Part shown: positions 46,552 to 55,637 of the stretch, piece after piece
How positions within the stretch are numbered: position 1 is the stretch's first letter
Layout of the letters: every line of letters begins with the position of its first letter
Assembly: GCA_022841345.1 (NCBI GenBank)
Contig: JALHRR010000004.1
Coordinates: 117,327-181,326 of the forward strand
Direction: 5' to 3'
DNA: 64,000 nt
DNA from: Saprospiraceae bacterium
GTDB taxonomy: Bacteria > Bacteroidota > Bacteroidia > Chitinophagales > Saprospiraceae
Program-made: the position numbers and the translations under genes
The notes under the pieces: generated by a model
Seen by the model: the letters and a program-made list of their open reading frames with translations, nothing else
What the model was told of the DNA's origin: nothing
Database searches by the model: none

Positions 46552-47097
46552 TTACCTTCTCTTTATCTCCAATGTAAACACACCTTCAGCCAGTCCATTA
46601 GCTCCGGCCACTCCTATGATTACTTTGTAAGGATTGTGTATGGCTAAAATATCCCCTACAATTCTTCTGTGATCCTGAGTTTTGCCTGCTTTCGGTCTGT
46701 CCCATTTGTGATCAGCTTCGCAGCGAATACAAGAACTTAGCTTGGGCACTATTGCTTCAGTGCCTACCCCTATCATGTAAGCATACAGACTCATGTCATG
46801 TTTCTTGTCTTTTGGGGTCAATATTATTTGAACCTCCGTCCTGGCGGGGATTTCAAATTCAAAAAGTTGATGAAGTCCTGTAAACTTCCTGACCTGAGTT
46901 TCCGGAAAACAAGCATTTGAGCTACTCCAGGCCCAGGAAAGATCAGACATTGGCATACCTTCTGCCAGATTACCTGCCACATATGCTTCAGCGTCTTCAT
47001 TTAGCAGGATCAATAAAGGAGTACCCAAATCATTTTGTGAATATGATCTGTATACTATAGAGATCATGAATAATAAATACAAAAAAAGTGTTTTCAT
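46552..47097 (-). CDS. Exported hypothetical protein
   Basis: 181 residues. Signal peptide about 1-20 (YRSYS/QND). The mature part is beta-rich with LHQLFEFEIPARTEVQIIL and ending GVFTLEIKRR; it has one Cys pair (CIRC). I do not recognise a family. It starts 15 nt after the stop of the Cys-rich gene on the same strand and is probably co-transcribed with it. Confidence 0.7.
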   Translation of the reverse strand: MKTLFLYLLFMISIVYRSYSQNDLGTPLLILLNEDAEAYVAGNLAEGMPMSDLSWAWSSSNACFPETQVRKFTGLHQLFEFEIPARTEVQIILTPKDKKHDMSLYAYMIGVGTEAIVPKLSSCIRCEADHKWDRPKAGKTQDHRRIVGDILAIHNPYKVIIGVAGANGLAEGVFTLEIKRR

Positions 47098-47112
47098 TCT
47101 ATATGATTTTGA

Positions 47113-47631
47113 TTAAACACAATCGATGACACAATAGTCATATGTTTCGCAAGCTTGTTGGCCTGATGAATTTTCCTGGCATCGTTCACTCCAGACTTCC
47201 ATGCATTCACCACTTTGACCACAAGGGCAGGATTTCACGTATGTGGACCCATTTCCACATACGCATTCAAATGATTGCATGCATTCCGAACTTTCCTCCA
47301 CCACATCACAAAATTCATCCAGCAATATTACCTGTGAAGCCAGTGAAGGCCATTGATTCGGAGCAAAGCGATTGATCAAATCTTTTCCACCTATAGATTT
47401 TGCTCCCATTAAGTGTACATAAAAAATTTCCAGCATATCAGAAGTCATCCATTCCAGTAATGGAATTAACTGACCTGTCAAATATATTTTTGATTTATTT
47501 CCGGTCTGGACTTTAGTCCCATTTGAAACTTTAGAGAATGTTACGGTTTTGGAGGTGTTCACATTCTTAATTCGAAAGAAAATATTGCTTGTGTAACTAT
47601 AAGTAAGATGCTGAATCAAAAGGTCCATCAT
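47113..47631 (-). CDS. Cys-rich hypothetical protein
   Basis: 172 residues, start at 47631 (MMDLL). The N-terminal two thirds are unremarkable, with a hydrophobic stretch but no clear signal peptide. The last ~70 residues hold eleven Cys in close spacing (SSECMQSFECVCGNG, SCPCGQSGECMEVW, ETYDYCVIDCV). Such a tail suggests disulfides, a metal cluster or a secreted small-domain fold; no family recognised. Forms a two-gene unit with the exported protein downstream. Confidence 0.6.
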   Translation of the reverse strand: MMDLLIQHLTYSYTSNIFFRIKNVNTSKTVTFSKVSNGTKVQTGNKSKIYLTGQLIPLLEWMTSDMLEIFYVHLMGAKSIGGKDLINRFAPNQWPSLASQVILLDEFCDVVEESSECMQSFECVCGNGSTYVKSCPCGQSGECMEVWSERCQENSSGQQACETYDYCVIDCV

Positions 47632-47872
47632 TTCACAGTTATTAAAAACTAAAAAAAGCCTCTCAGAGAATTCTTATAAATCTTATCAATATTATTCAAT
47701 CTCATTCAATCTCATTCAATCTCATTCAATCTTATTAATCTCAATCAGGCCATCAATCTCACACTCTCCCTTCTGAACACTCAAATCCCACACCCCTCAA
47801 TCTTCCCAAACACTTCTCATACAACTCAAACTCACACATCAATCCTATCAATCTCACCCGCACTCTCACTCC
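47632..47872. repeat. Gene-free C/A/T-rich region with 10-bp satellite
   Basis: A 10-bp tandem repeat ATTCAATCTC about four times (47693-47732), followed to 47872 by a G-poor plus strand with recurrent CTCACAC/ATCAATCTC words. Similar in style to the C/A-rich block at 32.7-33.0 kb. Nothing coding. Confidence 0.6.
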
Positions 47873-48766
47873 TCAACCGGCACTCACACACAATCTCAAT
47901 TTCTCTCCCGGATTTTTTTGAGCTATTTTGTTTAGCTCCTCTTGTGGTATACTCAATATTCTGGGATATCCTCCTGTGGTCTGTGCATCCTTCATTAGTA
48001 TTATCATTTGCCCGGATGGCGTAAGTTGGACAATTCCCGGCCAAACAGCTGAGGTCAATATAGATTTCGTGATTGGTATTAGTTTTTCTTCCACAAAATA
48101 TGCCATCCGGTTACTTCGGTTAGTGACTGTCCATTCCTTTTCTGTAAACTGCATAATTGCATCATGACTTAATAGATTCCACTCAGGACCACGTTCTGCT
48201 TTGATCAAATTTCCTGAGGTTTCGTTTGGGTGATTTTTGATAAAAATACTATTATCAACTTTCCTGGCGCTTAGCTCAGAATAAGGCAGGATCGTATTTT
48301 TTTTTAAAATAAATGATTCTGTAAATTGAGAATGCCAGGAGCGGCTGCCGAGTATTTCTTCCGTTTGAAAACCTCCTGTTATTCCCAGGTATGCAATTCT
48401 TCCTTTTCCGGGAAACTTCATAGTAAGTATGTCACCGGATTTAACCTCATTATTTTGTTGAAGGCTGACCCTTTTTTGATTGATTTCAGGGTGCCAATCA
48501 GACCCGCATATTGAGATATTTGTATCCTGCGAAAATTCAAATTCCCAACCCGGACCGATCAATTCAAGCAATGCTGAATTTTCTGGATTCCCACAAATCA
48601 GATTAGCTGATTTGGCTGAATTTTCGTCAAGCACTCCACTGACCGGAATTCCCCAATGACGAAATCCTGTCCGCCCCATATCCTGAACCGATCCAAATGC
48701 ACCACAGCGCAGGACTTTAAGTTCAGGCATAGATTCAGCTTGAAAAGGTTTTCTTAATTTCATCAA
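47873..48766 (-). CDS. pxpC: 5-oxoprolinase subunit C (biotin-dependent carboxylase-like, KipA type)
   Basis: 297 residues. Part of the bacterial ATP-dependent 5-oxoprolinase PxpABC, which opens 5-oxoproline (pyroglutamate) to glutamate. Marks of the KipA/AHS2 domain: CGAFGSVQDMGRTGFRHWGI near the N terminus, AKSANLICGNPENSALLE, and YLGITGGFQTEEILGSRS in the middle. Gene order here is transporter-pxpA-pxpB-pxpC, all overlapping. It overlaps pxpB by 32 nt, implying coupled translation. Ends before a C/A-rich repeat region. Confidence 0.92.
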   Translation of the reverse strand: MMKLRKPFQAESMPELKVLRCGAFGSVQDMGRTGFRHWGIPVSGVLDENSAKSANLICGNPENSALLELIGPGWEFEFSQDTNISICGSDWHPEINQKRVSLQQNNEVKSGDILTMKFPGKGRIAYLGITGGFQTEEILGSRSWHSQFTESFILKKNTILPYSELSARKVDNSIFIKNHPNETSGNLIKAERGPEWNLLSHDAIMQFTEKEWTVTNRSNRMAYFVEEKLIPITKSILTSAVWPGIVQLTPSGQMIILMKDAQTTGGYPRILSIPQEELNKIAQKNPGEKLRLCVSAG

Positions 48767-49457
48767 AACATTGTAATCTGCAGGCTTCCATTTCTGATTC
48801 GGGAATCGAATAGAATTGAATCCGGTCTGTGCTTTGAATTACAATAGGCGGTTTTCGGCTCAGGTCAAAAAGCGGAAATGGAGTATTTCCGATAATATGC
48901 CATCCTCCGGGAGACTTGACAGGATAAATTCCTGTTTGACTTCCCCCAATTCCCACCGATCCGGGTACAATGGATGCAGATGGAATATCTTTTCTCGCAA
49001 GGTGCAATTCCGGATCCAGCCCCCCTAAATATGGAAATCCAGGGAGGAACCCTATGAAATGCACATCATAAGTGGAAGCAGTATGCTTTTCAATCAATTC
49101 ATCAGGCTTCATATTCAATACCTTGTAAACGGCATCAAAATCAGGCCCATATATTCCTCCATAGACAACGGGAATTTTCCAAATTCTTCCGCTTTCTTTA
49201 GGAACTTCCGATATCAAAGTATATGTTGCCTGCAGCGAATTTATCAACTCCAAAGAATCAGAAATTGGGTCCTTTAAAAAAATAGTTAAAGAATGATATG
49301 CCGGAACAACATCAATCCATTTAAAACGATCCTGATTTTTTAGTTGATCAGCAAATAGCTTGATTTTGTGCATTTGTCCTGGTGTAATTTCAGCGGCCCA
49401 TTCAAGATGAAGGATTTTACTGGCGTAGATTTTATATGAAAAATCCGGAGCAATCAC
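48735..49457 (-). CDS. pxpB: 5-oxoprolinase subunit B (KipI type)
   Basis: 240 residues, KipI/AHS1 domain. Seen: YDVHFIGFLPGFPYLGGLDP and the GSVGIGGSQTGIYPVKSPGGW block, the most conserved stretches of the family. PxpB and PxpC form the subunit that phosphorylates or activates oxoproline for PxpA. Overlaps pxpA by 4 nt and pxpC by 32 nt. In Bacillus the same pair was first described as a kinase inhibitor system (KipI/KipA); the oxoprolinase role is the established general one. Confidence 0.93.
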   Translation of the reverse strand: MIAPDFSYKIYASKILHLEWAAEITPGQMHKIKLFADQLKNQDRFKWIDVVPAYHSLTIFLKDPISDSLELINSLQATYTLISEVPKESGRIWKIPVVYGGIYGPDFDAVYKVLNMKPDELIEKHTASTYDVHFIGFLPGFPYLGGLDPELHLARKDIPSASIVPGSVGIGGSQTGIYPVKSPGGWHIIGNTPFPLFDLSRKPPIVIQSTDRIQFYSIPESEMEACRLQCFDEIKKTFSS

Positions 49458-50191
49458 ATTACAGCAGTTTCCTTCATTCCTTTAATGACATATTGTAATA
49501 GTTCCAGAGAGCCCGGAGCATCCGTGTGAAAACAAATAGTATCACAAGGAACTTGAATACTGGAACCATCTATAGTTGTTACCGGGGCAGTTTCAGTAAG
49601 AAGCAACACCTGTTCCAAAGCTAGTTGGGGGTCGATAATAAGAGCATCTTCCATTTCCCTTGGAGCTAATTGTCCATCCGGCAGATATCGCCGATCCCCA
49701 AATGCTTCCCACCAGAATGGTATTTCTTCTTTAATACACAATGATGCCAGGTAGGAACTTGGCGGGAGATAAATAATGCAATTCAGTTCTAATTTTTTCC
49801 AGAGTTCTACAAGCATGTTCGCCATTAGAGGTTCATTTGCCACTTCATGATACAAGGCGCCATGACATTTCAAATGATGAACTGGAGCATTGGCTGCTGC
49901 TGCAATTTGCAGAAAATCTACAATTTGCTTCTCAAGTATGATACTCAGGTCCTCAGGCTTTATGTCCATTTTAATTCTTCCGAAATTGGGAGTATCAGGA
50001 TAGGAAGGATGTAGGCCAATATGAACACCGGATTCCAGGGCGACTTCAATAGATTTTTTGATTGTTTCCGGATTGCCTGCATGACCACCGCAAGCAATGT
50101 TGCAGGAAGTAATCCAGGGCATCCAAAGGGAGTCATCAGTAAGACCTTCCCCCAGGTCAGCATTTATATCAATTATAGGTGTGTGTTCCAT
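49454..50191 (-). CDS. pxpA: 5-oxoprolinase subunit A (LamB/YcsF family)
   Basis: 245 residues. N-terminal signature IDINADLGEG, followed by SCNIACGGHAGNPETI and VHIGLHPSYPD, the metal-site region of YcsF proteins; HLKCHGALYH later. Together with PxpB/PxpC it hydrolyses 5-oxoproline. Overlaps the NRAMP-fold transporter gene by 19 nt upstream and pxpB by 4 nt downstream, so all four genes are a tightly packed operon. Confidence 0.95.
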   Translation of the reverse strand: MEHTPIIDINADLGEGLTDDSLWMPWITSCNIACGGHAGNPETIKKSIEVALESGVHIGLHPSYPDTPNFGRIKMDIKPEDLSIILEKQIVDFLQIAAAANAPVHHLKCHGALYHEVANEPLMANMLVELWKKLELNCIIYLPPSSYLASLCIKEEIPFWWEAFGDRRYLPDGQLAPREMEDALIIDPQLALEQVLLLTETAPVTTIDGSSIQVPCDTICFHTDAPGSLELLQYVIKGMKETAVM

Positions 50192-51420
50192 GTTTCAAAT
50201 ATTTTCCATAAGCTACGAAATCCAAGAGCAAATGCGATGAGCCAAATGAGGATTCCAACAATGTTTTGTAAAATACTGTTGCGAAATTTGCCCATTAAGA
50301 TTTTTCTGTTGATTACCCAGAGCAAAAATCCTGCCATCAGAGGTAATAATAAGCCATTGGCAATTTGGGCAAAAGTGATGATTTCAATGGGTTTCAATCC
50401 TAATGAAGAAAGCAGGACTCCGGATCCCAGAACCAGCATCCAGACTGCTCTGAATTTGAAAGAATCTCTTTCCTGTGGCCAGGCGAAACAATCGCATGCT
50501 ACGTAAGCCGCTGCCAGTGGGGCTGTGATTGCTGAGGAAATTCCGGCAGCAAATAGCCCGACTCCGAGAAATATTCCCGCCGCTGAACCCAGTAATGGTT
50601 CAAGACTTTTAGCCATATTGGAAGCTGAAACATCCTGATTTAATCCTGAATTTGCGGCGGTTGTCAGAATTGCCAGTGAAATAACCCCTCCAATAAATAT
50701 CGATATTATTGTGTCTTTACGCATTTTGGGTATGTCCTGAGGTCCATTCCATCTTTGCTTGCTTAAGGATGAGTGAAGAAACAGATTGTAGGGTACCACG
50801 GTTGTTCCCATCAAAGCAAGAATGGTCCATATGCTTTCATCCGGAAAACGGGGTATCATTCCTCCAAAAAATGACGCCCAGTCAGTATTTGAGAGTATTG
50901 CTGTACTTATATATGCTGCACTCATTAATCCCACTAATATCATCATTGTTGAAGTCAGCAATTTGTATTTTCCAATATAAAGAATCACAAATGCCACTAA
51001 CCCCATCAGTAAAGCGAGTGGTTGGAACCGGAATATACCTATTTCCCAGTCCCCGATGCTGGTCATATTCAGAATTCCAAGGACACTGCCACTTATATTT
51101 CCGGCTTCATATGCAGCATTTCCCATAACAATGGCAGCAAATATCAGAACAATGACGAAGGACCGGATGAATGAAAGACTTATTTCCTGCCGGACAATTG
51201 CCGCGAGTCCTTTTCCGCTCAAGAGGCCCAGTCTGGCTGCCATTTCCTGCAGAACTATAGTAGCAAGTATGGAAAGTAAAAGTGCCCAAATCAAGCTGTA
51301 TCCAAATTGAATTCCAGCTGCTGAGCATACAGTCACTGTGCCGGGGCCTATAAAAGCAGCAGCAATGAGTGTGCCCGGACCGGGTCGGAATTTTTGAAGG
51401 AAGCTTGCGTTTGCTTTCAA
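50173..51420 (-). CDS. NRAMP-fold transporter, YcsG-like, lacking canonical metal-site residues
   Basis: 415 residues, about 11 membrane helices. Helix 1 aligns with NRAMP transporters (AAAFIGPGTVTVCSAAG), but the metal-binding DPGN is GPGT. In helix 6 the usual MPH becomes VPY (GTTVVPYNLFLHSSL). Known manganese/iron NRAMPs use exactly those Asp, Asn and Met residues, so this protein probably does not carry Mn or Fe. First gene of the pxpABC operon, overlapping pxpA by 19 nt; as with YcsG beside YcsF in Bacillus, uptake linked to 5-oxoproline use is a reasonable inference. Confidence 0.88.
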   Translation of the reverse strand: MKANASFLQKFRPGPGTLIAAAFIGPGTVTVCSAAGIQFGYSLIWALLLSILATIVLQEMAARLGLLSGKGLAAIVRQEISLSFIRSFVIVLIFAAIVMGNAAYEAGNISGSVLGILNMTSIGDWEIGIFRFQPLALLMGLVAFVILYIGKYKLLTSTMMILVGLMSAAYISTAILSNTDWASFFGGMIPRFPDESIWTILALMGTTVVPYNLFLHSSLSKQRWNGPQDIPKMRKDTIISIFIGGVISLAILTTAANSGLNQDVSASNMAKSLEPLLGSAAGIFLGVGLFAAGISSAITAPLAAAYVACDCFAWPQERDSFKFRAVWMLVLGSGVLLSSLGLKPIEIITFAQIANGLLLPLMAGFLLWVINRKILMGKFRNSILQNIVGILIWLIAFALGFRSLWKIFETWNTHL

Positions 51421-51527
51421 ATGTTATTGTGTAAGAAGGATTCAAGACCTGAGTTCCTTTGACGAAAATAGATGAATTACCCATGAGTTGTATATACCCC
51501 AAAGATTTATGTCTTGCCATAAAATAT

Positions 51528-51668
51528 AAGTCAAATAATTATGGTCTACCAGAATAATTAAGACAAATATTTATGGTCTACCAGAATAATTAAGACAAAT
51601 ATTTATGTCCTAACAGAATAATTAAGTCAAATTATTACGATCTAACAGAATAATTAAGTCAAATAATT
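51528..51668 (+). repeat. 32-bp direct tandem repeats upstream of the DUF4143 ATPase gene
   Basis: Four full 32-nt units plus 13 nt, each built as AAG(T/A)CAAAT(A/T)(A/T)TT then ATGGTCTACCAGAATAATT with small changes: units begin at 51528, 51560, 51592, 51624 and 51656. The last unit ends 21 nt before the -7 box of the next gene and covers its -33 region. The pattern fits cooperative binding sites (iterons). Confidence 0.85.
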
Positions 51669-51689
51669 CTAATATTACTCAGTAAAGTA

Positions 51690-51697
51690 TACCTTTG
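51690..51697 (+). promoter_or_regulatory. -7 box of the DUF4143 ATPase gene
   Basis: TACCTTTG matches TAnnTTTG, 18 nt before the ATG at 51716. No TTG at 19 nt; the end of the 32-bp repeats lies there instead. Confidence 0.5.
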
Positions 51698-51715
51698 TGA
51701 AGCAAAGTATGGATT

Positions 51716-52843
51716 ATGATTACCCGGCTCATTACCCCGCAAATAAAGAAAGACCTGAAAGGAAGTACTAAAATAATCATTTTGTACGGCCCAAGGCAGG
51801 TTGGCAAGACCACTATAATCAAGGATTTGGTTTCTGCCTATCCTGATGTGTTGCATATCAATGCAGACCAGTTGGTCTATAATGAAATATTCTCTTCCCG
51901 GGATCTGCAGAAGATGCAGCAATTCATCGGTGACAAAAAACTATTGTTCATAGATGAAGCACAGAACATCAGAGATATCGGTATCAATTTGAAGATCCTT
52001 CATGATGAAATGCCCGATTTGAAAATTGTGGTTACCGGTTCGTCTTCATTTGATCTTGCGAACAAAATTCGTGAACCATTGACGGGTAGAACGAGAACTT
52101 ACCAGCTTTATCCCCTGTCTGCGGAAGAAATCATTAATGACAGCTCAGTTTTTGATTATCAAAATCAGGTGGAGCAATTGATGAGGTTTGGAAGTTATCC
52201 CGAGGTTTTATCCATCAAAAATCAGAATGACCGGAAGGATCATTTGATCGAGCTGTCTGCATCCTATCTGTATAAAGATGTAGTGCAGTTGTCGGGTATC
52301 AGATATGCTGATAAAATCAGAAAACTCCTGCAATTATTGGCTTTACAGATTGGGAGCATGGTATCAGTGAATGAGCTGTCCACTGCATTAGGACTCAACC
52401 ATGAGACGGTTACAAACTATATTGACCTGCTGGAAAAAGGATTTATTATTTTTCGTTTGGGTGGATACAGTAACAATCCGCGGAAGGAAATTAACAAGAT
52501 GAGTAAAATTTATTTTTACGATCTGGGAATCAGAAATAGCCTGATCAATAATTTCAACTCCCTGGATCTCCGGCAAGACACGGGTGAAATGTGGGAGAAT
52601 TATCTCATTTCAGAAAGGTTGAAAAGGAATATGTATGCCAGAGAAAATAAACACTCTTATTTTTGGCGAACTTACACGGGTGTAGAATTGGACTATGTAG
52701 AAGATGCCGATGGCCAGCTTCATGGGTATGAAATTAAGTGGCGAAAAACTCCCCGCAAACCTTCGACCTGGAAAAATACGTATCCAAATGCCTTGTTCTC
52801 ATCATTGCACAAGGATGATTTTTTAAGTTTTATTACGAAATAA
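51716..52843 (+). CDS. AAA ATPase with DUF4143 domain
   Basis: 375 residues. N-terminal AAA_14 ATPase with Walker A YGPRQVGKTT (about residues 25-34), Walker B LLFIDEAQNI and the sensor VVTGSSSFDLAN; then a winged-helix-like part and a DUF4143 nuclease-like domain with WENYLISERLKR and YFWRTYTGVELDYVE, ending KWRKTP near the C terminus. These proteins are frequent, often horizontally moved and of unsettled function; some are proposed defence or selfish elements. The repeats in front and the lone-gene status fit an independently acquired unit. Confidence 0.88.
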   Translation: MITRLITPQIKKDLKGSTKIIILYGPRQVGKTTIIKDLVSAYPDVLHINADQLVYNEIFSSRDLQKMQQFIGDKKLLFIDEAQNIRDIGINLKILHDEMPDLKIVVTGSSSFDLANKIREPLTGRTRTYQLYPLSAEEIINDSSVFDYQNQVEQLMRFGSYPEVLSIKNQNDRKDHLIELSASYLYKDVVQLSGIRYADKIRKLLQLLALQIGSMVSVNELSTALGLNHETVTNYIDLLEKGFIIFRLGGYSNNPRKEINKMSKIYFYDLGIRNSLINNFNSLDLRQDTGEMWENYLISERLKRNMYARENKHSYFWRTYTGVELDYVEDADGQLHGYEIKWRKTPRKPSTWKNTYPNALFSSLHKDDFLSFITK

Positions 52844-52851
52844 GTTTCGAA

Positions 52852-53958
52852 TCATTTTGCGCTCATCAATGCATACAGCGCAAAGCTTCCCAGCCAATGC
52901 CCTCCTTCATAACTATCTTCCAATAAATTGGGTAGAGAAAATTGGATATGGGTATTGGCTATTTTATTTAAATGAGACCATTCAGATTTATCTGAAGAGA
53001 TTATAAAAAGGCACCATGCCCGGCTGAAATTCAGTCCATCCAGATGTACTAGTTTTCCATCTGTGCGATCAGATACTCGTGCCGGTTCCAGTTTAAATTC
53101 GGGATTCAATAGCTCCGGCAGAAATTCCCTGATCCAAGTATCAAATTCGGTTTTACTCAATACTTTTTTCATCAGAGCAGCTTCTTCCAGACAGGGAGAT
53201 AGAAAATCAAATCCGCTTGGTTCCCAGCTCAGCGGGCATCCTTTGTCTTTTAGATAAAAGAACCGACTCCTATCTTCAATACTTTTCTGCAGCGAGCTGT
53301 CTCCTGTGGCAATTGCAAAATCCAAAGCCAATCTGAGTCCAAAAGCTGTATTACTGTGTTCTCCCACGCGAATAGGGTAGAGCAACTTAGGGAGGAATAT
53401 TTGATATTTTTCAGAGATTAAAGCCGTTAAAGGAAGTAGATTTTGATATAATTTCTTTCCCAAGGGATCGTCCCAGGAATGAAGTTCAGCGGCGAGTTGA
53501 AGCAACCAGGCCCAGCCATAAGTGCGTTCAAAGGTACTGTTGTTGGAATCTTCAAAGAAGGCTTTTTCTATGAGAATATTCTCTGCGCTCAAGTGGGTTT
53601 GAAGAATTTCTCTGATTCCTGCAGTCTGTGGAATATCCGGATATTCTTTCAATAATTTCAATAACATCCAGTGGCCATGAACAGCAGAATGCCAGTCAAA
53701 GCATCCATAAAAGGCAGGTCTTAATGTTTTAGGAGATTTAAGATCTGAATCGCTTCCCAACACTTGTCCTAATTTATTCGGATATTCCTTTTGCACACAG
53801 CTTAATGGCAATTCAACAAGAATCGCTGCCTGTGCAGCATCCAGTTGAATTGCAGGCATGGACTCATTAGTTTCCATTTTACTTTGTTCCGAAGTGCAGC
53901 TTTGCATCATCAAAATTCCTGTAAAAAATAAAAATATCCCAAGCTTCTTAACACACAT
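52852..53958 (-). CDS. DUF2891 lipoprotein
   Basis: 368 residues. Lipoprotein signal with lipobox MMQSC near residue 21. DUF2891 hallmarks: PAFYGCFDWHSAVHGHW (about residues 82-98), HSNTAFGLRLALDFA, GFDFLSPCLEEAALM and HLDGLNFSRAWCL. The alpha/alpha-toroid-like pattern suggests a glycoside-processing fold but no activity is established to my knowledge. Convergent with the DUF4143 gene; starts 8 nt after the fhs stop on the same strand and may share its mRNA. Confidence 0.88.
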   Translation of the reverse strand: MCVKKLGIFLFFTGILMMQSCTSEQSKMETNESMPAIQLDAAQAAILVELPLSCVQKEYPNKLGQVLGSDSDLKSPKTLRPAFYGCFDWHSAVHGHWMLLKLLKEYPDIPQTAGIREILQTHLSAENILIEKAFFEDSNNSTFERTYGWAWLLQLAAELHSWDDPLGKKLYQNLLPLTALISEKYQIFLPKLLYPIRVGEHSNTAFGLRLALDFAIATGDSSLQKSIEDRSRFFYLKDKGCPLSWEPSGFDFLSPCLEEAALMKKVLSKTEFDTWIREFLPELLNPEFKLEPARVSDRTDGKLVHLDGLNFSRAWCLFIISSDKSEWSHLNKIANTHIQFSLPNLLEDSYEGGHWLGSFALYALMSAK

Positions 53959-53966
53959 ATTTTCAT

Positions 53967-55637
53967 TTAGAAAAGTCCTGAAATATTGCCATCTTCATCA
54001 ATATCAATCATCTCTGCGGAAGGCATATTAGGTAATCCCGGCATCCTCATCATCTCACCAGTGATAGGAATCAGAAATCCTGCTCCTGCAGCAATTTCGA
54101 TATCTCTTACAGTCAATGTAAAGCCTGAAGGTCTTCCCAACAGTTTCGGATTGTCAGAAAAGGAATATTGTGTTTTTGCTATACACACAGGTAATTCATT
54201 CAGGCCCAATTTATCAATTGTAGCGAGTGCTTTTTTAGCATCAGGTCCATATTCCACCTCAGCTGCTCCATATATTTTTCGGGCTATGGTTTCAATTTTT
54301 TGTTCTACCGGCCAGTTCCAGTCATACACGGGAGTGAATCTGCCTGCGGAATTGTCGACCACATCGATCACAGTTCTGGCTAATTCTTCAGCGCCTTCTC
54401 CCCCTTTTGCCCAGACCTGAGCGACTACTCCTTTCACATTATGTCCTGCACATCGATTGAGAATAGCATCATGCTCTTCTTTCGTATCTGTCACAAAACT
54501 ATTAATCGCGATGACAGGCTCTATGCCGAAATGCCGCACATTTTCAATGTGTTTTTCAAGATTTACAAGACCTCGTTCGACAGCTGCTGCATCCGGTTTG
54601 TTGAGATCAGCTACTGCAACTCCTCCATGATACTTCATAGCCCTCACAGTAACTACCAGAACTACAGCTGATGGAGCAAGTCCTGCACTGACACATTTAA
54701 TATCCATGAATTTTTCAGCACCGAGATCACAGCCAAATCCCGCCTCCGTCACCACATAATCAGAAAGTGACAATCCCATTCTTGTTGCAATGACAGTATT
54801 CGTTCCCTGTGCAATATTAGCAAAAGGACCTCCATGAATGATAGCGGGATATCCTTCGAGTGTTTGCACAAGGTTGGGCATGATAGCATCTTTCAGCAAA
54901 GCGGCCATCGCTCCGTTTGCTTTCAGATCACGTGCATAAATGGGCTTTTTATCCTTGTCAAATCCAATGAAAATATTGCCCATTCTGCGCTTCAGATCAT
55001 TCAAATCATTTGAAAGGCAAAGGATTGCCATAATTTCGGAGGCGGCTGTGATGTCAAAACCTGTTTCCCGCAGCACTCCATTTCCACTGCCACCCATGCC
55101 GATGATCATTTTGCGTAATGAACGGTCATTCATATCCATGACTCGTTTCCAGCGAACGGTATTGGTGTCGAGGTTGAGGCTGTGTTTTTTATTTTGCAGA
55201 TTATTATCCAGCAGAGCAGAAAGTAAATTATGCGCTTTCTCTATGGCACCAAAATCTCCGGTAAAATGTAAATTAATATCCTCCATTGGCAACACCTGTG
55301 CGTAGCCACCGCCTGCTGCTCCGCCTTTCATGCCGAAAACCGGACCCAGTGACGGTTCTCTTAAAACAACTGTTGTTTTTTTGCCTACACGATTCAATCC
55401 CTGAGAAAGCCCAATAGACATAGTAGTTTTTCCTTCACCGGCAGGGGTGGGGGAGATGGCGGAGACCAGAATTAATTTGCTTTGTTTTGCTTTTTCGGTA
55501 TTGATAAAACTGAGTGGGATCTTGGCTTTATATTTTCCGTAAGGGATGATATCATCTTCGGGAAGATTCAGTTGAGCTGCGATTTCCCTGATATGTTTGA
55601 GTTGTATGGACTGTGCGATGTCGATATCTGAGGCCAT
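53967..55637 (-). CDS. fhs: Formate-tetrahydrofolate ligase
   Basis: 556 residues from the ATG at 55637 (MASDIDIAQSIQLKHI); a reading 21 codons longer to 55700 lacks family similarity. Makes 10-formyl-THF from formate, THF and ATP. Seen: ATP-binding PTPAGEGKTTMSIGL, the family motif GMKGGAAGGGYAQVLPMED, and IHGGPFANIAQGTNTV. One-carbon units would feed purine and fMet synthesis. Followed 8 nt later by the DUF2891 lipoprotein gene. Confidence 0.96.
   Translation of the reverse strand: MASDIDIAQSIQLKHIREIAAQLNLPEDDIIPYGKYKAKIPLSFINTEKAKQSKLILVSAISPTPAGEGKTTMSIGLSQGLNRVGKKTTVVLREPSLGPVFGMKGGAAGGGYAQVLPMEDINLHFTGDFGAIEKAHNLLSALLDNNLQNKKHSLNLDTNTVRWKRVMDMNDRSLRKMIIGMGGSGNGVLRETGFDITAASEIMAILCLSNDLNDLKRRMGNIFIGFDKDKKPIYARDLKANGAMAALLKDAIMPNLVQTLEGYPAIIHGGPFANIAQGTNTVIATRMGLSLSDYVVTEAGFGCDLGAEKFMDIKCVSAGLAPSAVVLVVTVRAMKYHGGVAVADLNKPDAAAVERGLVNLEKHIENVRHFGIEPVIAINSFVTDTKEEHDAILNRCAGHNVKGVVAQVWAKGGEGAEELARTVIDVVDNSAGRFTPVYDWNWPVEQKIETIARKIYGAAEVEYGPDAKKALATIDKLGLNELPVCIAKTQYSFSDNPKLLGRPSGFTLTVRDIEIAAGAGFLIPITGEMMRMPGLPNMPSAEMIDIDEDGNISGLF

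Noticed and set aside
51528..51668. CRISPR array before the DUF4143 gene
   Set aside because: The 32-nt units are directly adjacent with no variable spacers; they are simple tandem repeats.
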